The notes under the pieces are model-generated. The model worked only from the letters and a program-made list of their open reading frames with translations, did no database searches and was not told the origin of the DNA. A stretch of DNA of 50,265 nucleotides from Sporosarcina ureae (GTDB taxonomy: Bacteria > Bacillota > Bacilli > Bacillales_A > Planococcaceae). The position numbers were made by a program, and so were the translations under genes. The stretch spans positions 1 to 50,265 of the forward strand of contig NZ_JARIEA010000014.1 of the NCBI RefSeq assembly GCF_029267015.1, given 5' to 3'. Of the stretch, positions 35,875 to 45,019 are shown one piece after another. Each line of letters opens with the position of its first letter. Position 1 is the first letter of the stretch.

Positions 35875-36060
35875 TATATGTGTTCGATAAGAAGAAAAGC
35901 GAAGAAAGTCGAAATAGGTAGAAAGCATCGTTCATAAGTAACATTTCATCCGAATTTTTAAGATAAAGTAGTAATTACCAAAAATATGACTTACGATAAT
36001 AAGAGAAAAACAGCGGGAAAACGAAATGTATCGCCGATCTTAAATCAGGGGGAATGAGTA

Positions 36061-36855
36061 ATGGAAAAAGTGAAAGTGGCAATTGCTGACGATAATAAAG
36101 AACTTGTGAAAACGATGATGTCTTATTTTGAAAAGCACGACGAAATAGAGGTAATTTGGACAGCGAATAATGGGCAAGTGTGCTTGACAATGTTAGAAGA
36201 AGAACGTCCTGACATTTTATTGTTGGATATTATCATGCCACATCTCGACGGTATTGGGGTACTGGAGACGTTGAATGAGACGAATAAAATGGGGGATATG
36301 CAAATCATGATGTTGACGGCGTTTGGACAGGAAAATGTCATGTCACAAGCCGCGACACTTGGCGCTTCGTACTTCATGTTAAAGCCTTTCGAATTCGACC
36401 GACTGATCGGACAAATCTTTAAGGCAGCTGGAAAGCCGAAGAATACTATGCCTACGTTTGTCGTGCAAGAATCTCCACAGCAAACAGGTGTAGTGACGCA
36501 AAAGGTACTCGATACTGCGATTACGTCGATGATCAAAGAAATCGGCGTGCCCGCTCATATTAAAGGTTACGCGTTTTTACGCGAAGGCATACAGATGGTG
36601 TATAGTGATGTGGAATTGCTTGGTTCCGTCACGAAGATTCTGTATCCGGATATCGCGAAGAAGTACAATACGACACCGTCTCGCGTCGAACGAGCGATTC
36701 GCCATGCGATTGAAGTGGCGTGGAACCGTGGAAATTATGACTTGATTTCGAAGACGTTTGGTTATACGGTGCATCATTTGAAGAGCAAGCCGACGAATAG
36801 CGAATTTATTGCGATGATTGCGGATAAGATCCGTTTGGAGCATATGGTGAGCTAA
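36061..36855 (+). CDS. spo0A: Sporulation master regulator Spo0A
   Basis: Response regulator at the end of the sporulation phosphorelay. 264 residues, full length. The receiver domain has the acidic pocket (KVAIADDN) and phospho-acceptor Asp56 in [13 protein letters not shown], with the conserved Lys in FMLKPFEFD. The C-terminal DNA-binding domain shows [41 protein letters not shown] and the end segment [21 protein letters not shown] 36061 follows GGGGGAATG. Upstream, AGTCGAA (35907-35913) matches the 0A-box TGTCGAA at six of seven bases, but I found no clear sigma-H promoter. Confidence 0.96.
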   Translation: MEKVKVAIADDNKELVKTMMSYFEKHDEIEVIWTANNGQVCLTMLEEERPDILLLDIIMPHLDGIGVLETLNETNKMGDMQIMMLTAFGQENVMSQAATLGASYFMLKPFEFDRLIGQIFKAAGKPKNTMPTFVVQESPQQTGVVTQKVLDTAITSMIKEIGVPAHIKGYAFLREGIQMVYSDVELLGSVTKILYPDIAKKYNTTPSRVERAIRHAIEVAWNRGNYDLISKTFGYTVHHLKSKPTNSEFIAMIADKIRLEHMVS

Positions 36856-36885
36856 CGTAGTGGAAAAGTAAATAAGGAATGACGT

Positions 36886-36918
36886 AAACCAACTAATCGG
36901 GTGTGTTAGTTGGTTTTC
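36886..36918 (+). terminator. spo0A terminator
   Basis: A perfect 11-bp stem AAACCAACTAA/TTAGTTGGTTT (36886-36896 with 36906-36916) with a 9-nt loop and following T residues. Confidence 0.88.
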
Positions 36919-36944
36919 ATTTGTTGAGGGGAGTGGGTGGCGAA

Positions 36945-37420
36945 GATACGTTAGGGGATTTGCGCTCTAGGCGGACGCGTTCTGGAGGGGCCGCGCTGAG
37001 CCAACCAGTCGCTGCGCTCCGTTGGTTGTCTCACCTGTCGTCCTGATCCTCCCAGAGTCGCCGCCTGCCGCTCCAATCCCTTGCAATGTCAGTGGACAAC
37101 ACTATTTATTGTGCATTGAATATAGGCTTGTAATCTATTTTGAAACTGAATAAGTTAAGACAAAACAATAATTCATACAATACTGACAGTGAGTGATTTA
37201 CGTACCCCCCACTATCAATGTAGGATGGAAGCGGAAGCTGGCGGCTAAGTGCAAAGATGTGCTCCTAACGCTTCGCTTGTACTCGCAAAAGCCGTCCTTC
37301 GTAACGGCTCTTCCCGCAGGATCAGCTCGAAAGGAGAGACAACCAAAAGGGAGCTTGCGACCTGGTTGGCTCACCGAGAGCCCATGGGAAAGCGTCCGCC
37401 AGCTGGAGCTTCCATCCCAT
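36945..37420 (-). repeat. Bipartite palindromic repeat, copy 2 (inverted)
   Basis: About 476 bp, reverse complement of copy 3 (46454-46948) along nearly its whole length, including the spacer between arms (reverse strand reads TGAATTATTGTTTTGTCTTA versus TGAATTATTGTTTTGTCTTT in copy 3). The arm at 37205-37420 contains the longer module with CCGTCCTTCGTAACGG-type hairpin and the GGAGCTTGCGACCTGGTTGG inner stem. The arm at 36945-37080 has GGGATTTGCGCTC and GCTCCAATCCC ends. Open frames across it are artefacts of the GC-rich repeat. Confidence 0.8.
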
Positions 37421-37636
37421 CGTACTGACTAAGTAACTCACCTCTTTTAAGTATTTGATTTTGACTTAAACTAGGCTATAAGCGAATCTAGGAATAAAGT
37501 CAGTATTTTTTTATAGCACAATGAAAAAGAGCGAATGCTGTGAGGAATGGCTTATTTACAGGGGTTAAACGCAAAAAGTGCTATCTCTAGCGCGTTGATA
37601 TCTTCTATACTAGTAAATAAAGAGGGAGGGATTTCG

Positions 37637-39190
37637 TTGTTAGTAGAGAATGATTACTTCGATCTTCTAGAAGTGAACAACACTATCATGATGAACACCA
37701 AAAAAGCGGGATATTCACTAAAGTCATTTGACGCGCTGGCTGCCGATATTCCGAGGCTGAAACTGAACTCGTTCAAGGAGCTGATGAAAGCTCTTCAAAC
37801 GGTGGGCGTGCATGAAATCGGCACGTATTCCGCTCCTTGTGAAGTATATATATCACCAAGCAAAATGAAGGTGGAACTGTATATTCATGCAACTAATGAA
37901 GAGTTTCTTAAAGATAAAGAACAATTTTTGAAACAAGCCGAAGAGTTGCTTGACCAAAAAGAAGTTAACTATGACAAAGAGAGTCTGCTTAACTTGGCAT
38001 ATCTACCAAGTAATCCGTTGGTTATTGCAGTAGGCAAAGAACCGGTTAAAGGGGAAAGTGCACAGGTCGAATATATCGCGATGCCAGACCGTAAACCAAA
38101 CCTTCGAGATGACGGTTCTGTCGATCACTATGAACTGAATTTCGTGACATCGATTGCGAAAGATGAATGGTTAGGGGAAAAGACGCCTGCTAAAGAAGGA
38201 TTTGAAGGTTATAACGTTTTTGGTGAACCGATAGCGGCTAAAAAAGGCGAAGACATTAAATTGGTCTATGACCGTAAATCAGTCGGAGAGTTTGAAGAAG
38301 ACGGAAAGATCGTCTTGCGTGCTTTGCATGGCGGTGCCTTGGAAGAACTGAACGGTGCAATCAGTGTCGGTAAGCAATTAATCATTCCGGAAGATGTAGG
38401 TACCAAAACGGGTTCGATTACATTTGACGGATCTGTCCGTGTAATGGGAACGGTCTCAGCTGGCTTTTCTGTCAATGCGACAGGGGATATTTCCATCGAA
38501 GGAAGAGAAGGCGTGACAAACGCCAAAGAAATCTATTCTGAAGAGGGCGATGTCTATATTAAAGGCGGCGTGTTCGGTGGAGGAGAAACGATTATCAAGG
38601 CAAAGAAAAACGTATTCGTGAAACATGCGAACAACTGTAAAATCTATGGAGAGCAAGTCAATGTCGGTCTCTATTCACTTGGTTCCGAACTATACGGGAA
38701 CCATATTTGTGTCGATAAACATAAAGGCCGGATCATCGGTGGTCTTGCGGAGGCGTTATTTTCTATCGAATGTGCAACGGTCGGAAATAGCTCTGAACGT
38801 TTGACGAAGCTGATTGTCAAAGGCGTCAATAAAGAACTGGAGCTCGAAGAAATTCAACAATTGGCAGAAAAGCTAAAAACGGAGCATGCGGAACTGAAGA
38901 AAATCCAGCTGACGGTTGATAAAATGTCCAGTGTTAAAGCGAGCCTTCCGGAAGGCCAGTTTGAAATGCTTGAAAAGACCTTGCAAGCAAAGCAACAACA
39001 AATTATGTCGCTCGATCAGACGATTAAAAACAAGTTGCAGCTTGTGCAAGTAGCTAGCTCACCCAAAATAGAAATCACGCGAGAGGCATATCCGGGCGTG
39101 CAAATAGTAATAGGTAGAAAAGTGAGTATGTTGAATCGTATAACGAAAGGCGTTTTCGAATTAACGAGCGAAGGAGTATTGAATGTCTGA
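37637..39190 (+). CDS. FapA/DUF342 family protein
   Basis: A 517-residue protein of the FapA (DUF342) family, with a beta-helix core rich in GSITFDGSVRVMGTVSAG, DISIEGREGV, EGDVYIKGGVFGGGETIIKAKKNVFV and a C-terminal coiled coil (ELEEIQQLAEKLKTEHAELK). The function of the family is poorly known. Start TTG 37637 lies 6 nt after GGGAGGG; the open frame extends upstream to 37547 but without a binding site. The stop overlaps the ATG of the next gene, so the two are translationally coupled. It follows spo0A after the repeat copy 2. Confidence 0.88.
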   Translation: MLVENDYFDLLEVNNTIMMNTKKAGYSLKSFDALAADIPRLKLNSFKELMKALQTVGVHEIGTYSAPCEVYISPSKMKVELYIHATNEEFLKDKEQFLKQAEELLDQKEVNYDKESLLNLAYLPSNPLVIAVGKEPVKGESAQVEYIAMPDRKPNLRDDGSVDHYELNFVTSIAKDEWLGEKTPAKEGFEGYNVFGEPIAAKKGEDIKLVYDRKSVGEFEEDGKIVLRALHGGALEELNGAISVGKQLIIPEDVGTKTGSITFDGSVRVMGTVSAGFSVNATGDISIEGREGVTNAKEIYSEEGDVYIKGGVFGGGETIIKAKKNVFVKHANNCKIYGEQVNVGLYSLGSELYGNHICVDKHKGRIIGGLAEALFSIECATVGNSSERLTKLIVKGVNKELELEEIQQLAEKLKTEHAELKKIQLTVDKMSSVKASLPEGQFEMLEKTLQAKQQQIMSLDQTIKNKLQLVQVASSPKIEITREAYPGVQIVIGRKVSMLNRITKGVFELTSEGVLNV

Positions 39191-39902
39191 CAGTCAAATA
39201 TTTGCCCATCGCGGCGCTTCTGGACATTACTTTGAAAATACGATGCGTGCATTTTGGGGAGCCGTACAAAAAGGTGCGGATGGAATTGAATTGGATGTTC
39301 AACAGACGAAGGACGGACAACTGGTCGTTATTCACGATAATGAATTAGTGCGTCTTGCTGGAATTGACCAGCGCATTGATCAATTGACATCGCAAGAACT
39401 GCAACACATCAAAATTGGCAAAAATGGATATCGCCGAATGTTTGGTCATTCCGTTCCTACATTATTTGATGTGGTCTCTTTCTGTGCGGAGCATAACTTA
39501 GCACTAAATGTCGAATTAAAGGAAACGGTGTACGGGCAAGTAGCTGTACTAGAACAAATACTTCATTACGTAGAACCGTTATCAGCCGTACATCTTTCCT
39601 CTTTCGATTATGAAACAGTGCGCTTAGTAAAAGAGCTGGATCGTAACATGGAGACTGCTTTATTACTTCGAAAAAAAGCGGTGGACTGGCAGAACCTTGC
39701 TTCGTATGATGTAGATGCATTTCATTTTCATAAGCGATTATGGAAAGATTCGTATATGAGTCATTTGGTTGAAAGTGGAAAGACGTTGCGGATGTATGGA
39801 ATAACGGGGACGGAATCGTTTTTATCCAAGACACCTGAAGTAACAGGTTGGATTACAGATTATCCTAAACGTGTCCGTAAAAAAATAAAAGGGCCAAGGT
39901 AA
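39183..39902 (+). CDS. Glycerophosphodiester phosphodiesterase
   Basis: A 239-residue GDPD-family enzyme that hydrolyses glycerophosphodiesters to glycerol 3-phosphate and an alcohol. The TIM-barrel motifs are FAHRGASGHYFENTMRAF (HRG, EN), GIELDVQQTKDGQLVVIHDNEL (ELD, HD), LNVELKE and the final GWITDYP. No signal peptide, so it is cytosolic, like B. subtilis YqiK. ATG 39183 follows AAGGAG by 6 nt and overlaps the upstream stop by 8 nt. Confidence 0.93.
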   Translation: MSDSQIFAHRGASGHYFENTMRAFWGAVQKGADGIELDVQQTKDGQLVVIHDNELVRLAGIDQRIDQLTSQELQHIKIGKNGYRRMFGHSVPTLFDVVSFCAEHNLALNVELKETVYGQVAVLEQILHYVEPLSAVHLSSFDYETVRLVKELDRNMETALLLRKKAVDWQNLASYDVDAFHFHKRLWKDSYMSHLVESGKTLRMYGITGTESFLSKTPEVTGWITDYPKRVRKKIKGPR

Positions 39903-39924
39903 CTGCTGTACCTTGGTCCTTTTA
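39888..39924. terminator. Shared terminator of the phosphodiesterase and DUF2627 genes
   Basis: A 14-bp stem with one G-U (39888-39901 with 39909-39922), 7-nt loop, A run on the left and T run on the right, placed at the ends of two convergent genes. It overlaps the phosphodiesterase stop codon. Confidence 0.88.
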
Positions 39925-40164
39925 TTTCAAGTCCTTTTTAAATCTGTCAGCTGCTCGTCCACTTCTACGATCGCGGCGCAATAGGAAACCTGCAAAAAAT
40001 CCAAGACCCGCGGCAAATAGTATGAATCCGCCTAAAAATTGCATCCAAATGAATGGGAATGGCGAAAATAAGTGACCGAACAAGGAATCACGCATTAGTT
40101 TTATTCCCAGGGCCGCTGCAATCCCTGGAATTAACAGCACAATAAACGCAGCAAGACGCACCAT
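39922..40164 (-). CDS. yqzF: DUF2627 small membrane protein
   Basis: An 80-residue membrane protein with two helices (LAAFIVLLIPGIAAALGIKLM and WMQFLGGFILFAAGLGFFAGFLL) and a basic C-terminal tail (RRDRRSGRAADRFKK). Layout and position fit the DUF2627 family (B. subtilis YqzF). ATG 40164 is used because GAGGGG lies 9 nt before it; TTG 40173 would abut the binding site. Function unknown. Confidence 0.8.
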   Translation of the reverse strand: MVRLAAFIVLLIPGIAAALGIKLMRDSLFGHLFSPFPFIWMQFLGGFILFAAGLGFFAGFLLRRDRRSGRAADRFKKDLK

Positions 40165-40375
40165 ATGATTCAACCCCTCACTTATTTAATTTTACCGTGT
40201 GGTCATAGATTGTCAAGGACTCTGCCATCATGTACGATATAGGTAGATGGTTTACAAACACCTCGTGAGAATGATGTCCAAAATGTGTCAGAGTTGCATT
40301 CTCGCGACAAGAAATTTAGAATCAGTACCATACGCACGAATCTTTAAAGTCTTTTACTAGCCTGGAGGGATATTG

Positions 40376-41470
40376 ATGGAATTATTTACGTACATGGAAG
40401 ATCACGACTATGAGCAACTGGTACTTTGTTACGACAAGACATCCGGATTGAAAGCAGTAATCGCGATTCACGATACGACGCTTGGACCAGCACTTGGTGG
40501 CGCACGCATGTGGACGTATGCAAGCGAAGAAGCAGCTATTGAAGATGCATTGCGTTTGGCTAAAGGCATGACGTACAAGAACGCTGCGGCTGGTTTGAAC
40601 CTTGGTGGCGGAAAGACAGTTATTATTGGAGATCCTAAAACAGATAAAAACGATGAGCTTTTCCGTGCATTGGGTCGTTACATAGAAGGTCTAAACGGAC
40701 GATATATTACAGCAGAAGACGTAGGGACAACTGAATACGATATGGACATGATCCACCTGGAAACAAATTTTGTTACAGGTATCTCTTCAGGAGAAGGTAC
40801 TTCAGGAAATCCATCACCCGTTACTGCACTCGGTATTTACAAAGGAATGAAAGCCGCTGCGAAAGAGGCATTTGGCGATGATTCACTTGAAGGCAAGACG
40901 ATCGCAGTTCAAGGTGTTGGAAACGTAGCCTACACAATGTGTGAGTATTTGCATGCTGAAGGCGCAAAGTTAATCGTTACGGATATCAATGAAGCGGCAA
41001 TACAGCGTGCAGTAGACGCATTTGGTGCAACGGCTGTTGCGCCGGACGATATTTATTCACAAGAAGCTGATATTTTTGCTCCATGTGCTCTCGGTGCGGT
41101 CATCAATGACGAAACGATTCCACAATTGAAAGTAAAAGTAGTTGCAGGTTCTGCCAATAACCAATTGAAAGAGCCGGAGCACGGTGATCGCTTGCATGAA
41201 ATGGGGATCGTCTATGCTCCAGATTACGTAATCAACTCAGGCGGCGTGATCAACGTGGCTGACGAATTGATCGGCTACAATAAAGCGCGTGCACTAAAGC
41301 GTGTAGAAGGAATTTACGACACAATCTTAAAGATTTTCGCTATCTCTAAACGCGACGGTATTCCATCCTATCAGGCTGCTGACCGTTTGGCGGAAGAGCG
41401 AATTGCAAGAGTTGGCGCAACAAGAAGCACATTCTTGCGCAGTGAAAAAAGTATTATATCAAATAAGTAA
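40376..41470 (+). CDS. bcd: Leucine dehydrogenase
   Basis: NAD-dependent oxidative deamination of leucine, valine and isoleucine to branched-chain keto acids. 364 residues, the usual length. Motifs: [12 protein letters not shown], catalytic Lys in [25 protein letters not shown], and the NAD site [18 protein letters not shown] 40376 follows GGAGGGATATTG; TTG 40373 is an unlikely alternative. First gene of the bkd cluster, 102 nt before lpdV. Confidence 0.95.
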   Translation: MELFTYMEDHDYEQLVLCYDKTSGLKAVIAIHDTTLGPALGGARMWTYASEEAAIEDALRLAKGMTYKNAAAGLNLGGGKTVIIGDPKTDKNDELFRALGRYIEGLNGRYITAEDVGTTEYDMDMIHLETNFVTGISSGEGTSGNPSPVTALGIYKGMKAAAKEAFGDDSLEGKTIAVQGVGNVAYTMCEYLHAEGAKLIVTDINEAAIQRAVDAFGATAVAPDDIYSQEADIFAPCALGAVINDETIPQLKVKVVAGSANNQLKEPEHGDRLHEMGIVYAPDYVINSGGVINVADELIGYNKARALKRVEGIYDTILKIFAISKRDGIPSYQAADRLAEERIARVGATRSTFLRSEKSIISNK

Positions 41471-41572
41471 GTTACAGGAAGAGTCATAGCGGTAGGCGGG
41501 AGATATATGCCCACCGCTTCACTCGCCTGTTCATTTTTATGTGAATGCTGTAAGCGAAAGGAGTCCTTTGCG

Positions 41573-43000
41573 TTGAGTAAAGAATATGATGTAGTAATTT
41601 TAGGCGGGGGAACTGGCGGATATGTTGCGGCCATTCGCGCGGCTCAACTAGGTTTGACAACAGCCATTGTAGAAAAATCCAAGCTCGGTGGTACGTGTTT
41701 GCACAGCGGATGTATTCCAAGTAAAGCGATGCTGAAAAGTGCGGAAGTCTATCGCGTGACACGTGAAGAGGCAAATGAATTTGGCGTGAATACTGGTGAC
41801 GTTTCTCTGGACTTCTCACAAGTACAAAAACGTAAAGGTAAAATCGTTGATCAACTGCATGCAGGAATTGAAGGCTTGATGAAAAAAGGAAAGATCGATG
41901 TCTATCACGGAACGGGTAGAATACTAGGGGCTTCTATTTTCTCGCCAATGCCCGGAACTATTTCCGTAGAAATGGACAATGGTGAAGAGAATGAGATTCT
42001 AATTCTTAAAAATCTCATAATTGCAACTGGATCGAAACCAAGATCATTACCAGGACTCGAAGTGGACGAGAAATCCGTAATGACATCCGATGGAGCTTTA
42101 TTAATGAATGCGCTTCCATCTTCAATTACGATCATCGGTGGAGGAGTTATCGGTATCGAATGGGCGTCTATGCTAGTGGATTTCGGTGTGGATGTAACGG
42201 TGCTTGATCGTCTTGACGAGATACTAGCGACGGAGGATAAAGAAGTTGCGGTTGCTATGCATAAAGCGCTCAAAAAGCGTGGTGTGAAATTCATTTTAGG
42301 TGCAGAGATTTTAACAGATTCATTGCAGAAAAATGATAGTGACGTGACGATTTCCTATAAACTCGGTGATGAAGAGCAATCTATCACGAGCGAGAAAATG
42401 ATGGTGTCTGTTGGACGCGCTCCGGTTATCCAAGATATCGGTTTGCAAAACACAGATATTCAAGTCGATAAGGGCTCGATTCAAACGAATACACATTATC
42501 AAACAAAAGATGACCATATATATGCAATCGGTGACGTGATTGGCGGACTTCAACTGGCACATGTGGCAGAACACGAAGGATTGCACGCGATCGAACATAT
42601 TGCTGGAAAACGACTAGATCCGATGAATTACGATTTGGTACCACGCTGTGTTTATTCGTATCCTGAAACGGCGGCAGTTGGCTTGACGGAGCAACAAGCG
42701 AAAGACCAAGGGTTCGATGTGAAGATCGGCAAGTTCCCGTTCAAAGCAAACGGCAAAGCATTAGTAAACGGTCATGCAGATGGTTTCGTCAAAATTATTG
42801 TGGACCAACAGACAGATGATATTATCGGTGTCCATATGATGGGTTCGCATGTAACGGATCTAATTTCTGAAGCGGGCTTGGCGATGGTGATGAATGCAAT
42901 TCCTTGGGAAATATCCTCGGCTGTCCATCCGCACCCGACATTATCAGAAGCGTTCAGTGAAGCGGCATTAGCAGTTGAAGGGCTAGCCATTCACATGTAA
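41573..43000 (+). CDS. lpdV: Dihydrolipoyl dehydrogenase of the branched-chain keto acid complex (E3)
   Basis: Reoxidises dihydrolipoamide on E2 using FAD and NAD. 475 residues: FAD site YDVVILGGGTGGYVAAIRAAQLG, redox-active disulfide GGTCLHSGCIPSK, NAD site ITIIGGGVIGIEWASML, and C-terminal catalytic His in VHPHPTLSEAF. TTG 41573 (SKEYDVV) is 9 nt after AAAGGAG; the open frame upstream to 41507 has no binding site. A short hairpin with AGCGGT/ACCGCT lies in the bcd-lpdV gap. Confidence 0.95.
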   Translation: MSKEYDVVILGGGTGGYVAAIRAAQLGLTTAIVEKSKLGGTCLHSGCIPSKAMLKSAEVYRVTREEANEFGVNTGDVSLDFSQVQKRKGKIVDQLHAGIEGLMKKGKIDVYHGTGRILGASIFSPMPGTISVEMDNGEENEILILKNLIIATGSKPRSLPGLEVDEKSVMTSDGALLMNALPSSITIIGGGVIGIEWASMLVDFGVDVTVLDRLDEILATEDKEVAVAMHKALKKRGVKFILGAEILTDSLQKNDSDVTISYKLGDEEQSITSEKMMVSVGRAPVIQDIGLQNTDIQVDKGSIQTNTHYQTKDDHIYAIGDVIGGLQLAHVAEHEGLHAIEHIAGKRLDPMNYDLVPRCVYSYPETAAVGLTEQQAKDQGFDVKIGKFPFKANGKALVNGHADGFVKIIVDQQTDDIIGVHMMGSHVTDLISEAGLAMVMNAIPWEISSAVHPHPTLSEAFSEAALAVEGLAIHM

Positions 43001-43013
43001 AGGAGGAAGTGGA

Positions 43014-44018
43014 ATGAGTAATCGGCATATTGAATTGGGTTTGACAGATGAAGATGTGTTACAGATGTACGAGACGATGCTGATGGCACGTCGTTTAGAT
43101 GAGAGAATGTGGTTACTGAACCGCGCGGGGAAAATTCCATTTGTCATTTCTTGTCAAGGACAAGAAGCAGCGCAAGTAGGGGCTTCATTCGCTCTCAATA
43201 ACGAAAAAGATTGGATCGCACCGTATTACCGCGATATGGGAGTTGTCTTGCATTTCGGCATGACGCCGAAAGAATTGATGTTATCGGCTTTTGCCAAAGC
43301 AGAAGACCCGAACTCGGGCGGACGGCAGATGCCAGGTCACTTTGGCCAACGCAAGAATCGTATCTTGACAGGATCTTCACCTGTTACAACACAATTACCA
43401 CATGCTGTCGGCGTAGCATTAGCCGCGAAAATGAATAAACAAGATTTCATCACGTTCGTAACGCTTGGAGAAGGTTCTTCCAATCAAGGAGACTTCCATG
43501 AAGGCATGAACTTTGCGGGTGTGCACAAATTACCGACCGTAATTATGGTGGAAAATAATAAATATGCAATCTCTGTACCTATAGAAAAACAAATAGCGTG
43601 TGAAAACGTTTCTGATCGTGCGATTGGTTACGGTATGCCGGGCTATACAGTAGACGGACGCGATCCGTTGACAGTGTATAAAGTGGTGAAAGAGGCTGCG
43701 GATCGGGCTAGAAACGGAGACGGGCCAACGTTGGTTGAAGCGGTATGTTATCGATTGACGGCGCACTCTTCTGATGACGATCAACGTCAATACCGTGATG
43801 CACAAGAGTTGGAAGACGAAAAGAAAAACGATCCGTTATTATCATTCATTCACTATCTACAAGAAGTACATGTCTTGACAGAAGAGAAGTTTGAAGAGAT
43901 TGAAGAGCGTGTGAAACAACAGGTCGACGAAGCGACAGAGTATGCGGAACAGGCGGAATATGCGAAGCCTGAACACGCACTGCGCCATGTCTATGAAGAA
44001 AAGGGAGGCGAAGTATAA
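43014..44018 (+). CDS. bkdAA: 2-oxoisovalerate dehydrogenase E1 alpha
   Basis: Thiamine diphosphate-dependent decarboxylase half of the branched-chain keto acid dehydrogenase. 334 residues with MLMARRLDERMWLLNRAGKIPF, the ThDP-binding region LGEGSSNQGDFHEGMNFAGVH to VENNKYAISVP and CYRLTAHSSDDD. ATG 43014 follows AAAGGAGG. Its last base is the first base of the next start codon. Confidence 0.96.
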   Translation: MSNRHIELGLTDEDVLQMYETMLMARRLDERMWLLNRAGKIPFVISCQGQEAAQVGASFALNNEKDWIAPYYRDMGVVLHFGMTPKELMLSAFAKAEDPNSGGRQMPGHFGQRKNRILTGSSPVTTQLPHAVGVALAAKMNKQDFITFVTLGEGSSNQGDFHEGMNFAGVHKLPTVIMVENNKYAISVPIEKQIACENVSDRAIGYGMPGYTVDGRDPLTVYKVVKEAADRARNGDGPTLVEAVCYRLTAHSSDDDQRQYRDAQELEDEKKNDPLLSFIHYLQEVHVLTEEKFEEIEERVKQQVDEATEYAEQAEYAKPEHALRHVYEEKGGEV

Positions 44019-45001
44019 TGGCCAATCGTTCATTTATAGATGCGATCAACCTGGCAATGAGAGAAGAAATGGAACGCGATGATCAAGTATTCGTTCTCGG
44101 TGAAGACGTCGGACGTAAAGGCGGCGTGTTCAAAGCAACAACGGGTCTATACGATCAGTTCGGTGAATACCGTTCGCTAGATACACCATTAGCCGAGTCT
44201 GCGATAGCGGGTGTGGCGATAGGTGCTGCGATGTACGGTATGCGTCCAATCGCAGAAATGCAGTTTGCTGATTTCATCATGCCTGCGGTCAATCAAATCG
44301 TCTCAGAAGCCGCGAAGATTCGTTATCGTTCGAATAATGATTTCACGTGTCCAATCGTGATTCGTGCTCCATTCGGTGGTGGCGTTCACGGAGCTCTTTA
44401 TCACTCGCAGTCCGTCGAATCGATGTTTGCTTCGACACCTGGCTTGAAAATTGTCATCCCATCCACACCTTACGACGCGAAAGGCTTGCTAAAAGCGGCA
44501 GTACGCGACGAAGATCCCGTATTGTTCTTTGAACATAAGCGAGCGTATCGCCTGATTAAAGGGGAAGTACCGGACGATGATTATGTATTGGAGATCGGTA
44601 AAGCGGATGTGAAGCGTGAAGGTGAAGATCTCACGATTATTACGTATGGTTTGTGCGTTCATTTTGCGCTACAAGCTGCAGAACGTTTAGCTGAAGACGG
44701 TATCTCTGTTCACATTCTCGACTTGCGTACAGTATATCCATTAGATAAAGAAAGTATTATCGAAGCGGCTTCAAAAACCGGTAAAGTGCTATTAGTGACA
44801 GAAGACAACCTAGAAGGCAGCATCATGAGTGAAGTTTCCGCTATCATTGCAGAAAATTGTTTATTTGAATTGGATGCGCCAATCAAACGACTAGCAGGAC
44901 CTGATGTACCTGCGATGCCATATGCCCCTTCTATGGAAAAGTTCTTTATGATGAATCCTGAAAAGGTCGAAAAGGCAGCAAGGGATTTAGCAGAATTTTA
45001 A
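44018..45001 (+). CDS. bkdAB: 2-oxoisovalerate dehydrogenase E1 beta
   Basis: Partner of E1 alpha, forming the heterotetramer. 327 residues with INLAMREEMERDDQVFVLGEDVG, DTPLAESAIAGVAIGAA, GGVHGALYHSQSVE and the C-terminal PDVPAMPYAPSMEKFFM. The ATG overlaps the bkdAA TAA by one base, so the subunits are made in equal amounts. Confidence 0.96.
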   Translation: MANRSFIDAINLAMREEMERDDQVFVLGEDVGRKGGVFKATTGLYDQFGEYRSLDTPLAESAIAGVAIGAAMYGMRPIAEMQFADFIMPAVNQIVSEAAKIRYRSNNDFTCPIVIRAPFGGGVHGALYHSQSVESMFASTPGLKIVIPSTPYDAKGLLKAAVRDEDPVLFFEHKRAYRLIKGEVPDDDYVLEIGKADVKREGEDLTIITYGLCVHFALQAAERLAEDGISVHILDLRTVYPLDKESIIEAASKTGKVLLVTEDNLEGSIMSEVSAIIAENCLFELDAPIKRLAGPDVPAMPYAPSMEKFFMMNPEKVEKAARDLAEF

Positions 45002-45019
45002 CTAAGGAGGCGTAACGAA

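Noticed and set aside
35905..35960. Sigma-H promoter with a 0A box before spo0A
   Set aside because: AGTCGAA is only a six-of-seven match and no correctly spaced sigma-H -35/-10 pair was found, so it is only mentioned with the gene.
40277..40320. Sigma-54 type promoter before bcd (TGTCAGAGTTGCA)
   Set aside because: The distance between the GG-like and GC elements is too short for a -24/-12 promoter, and the GG is missing.
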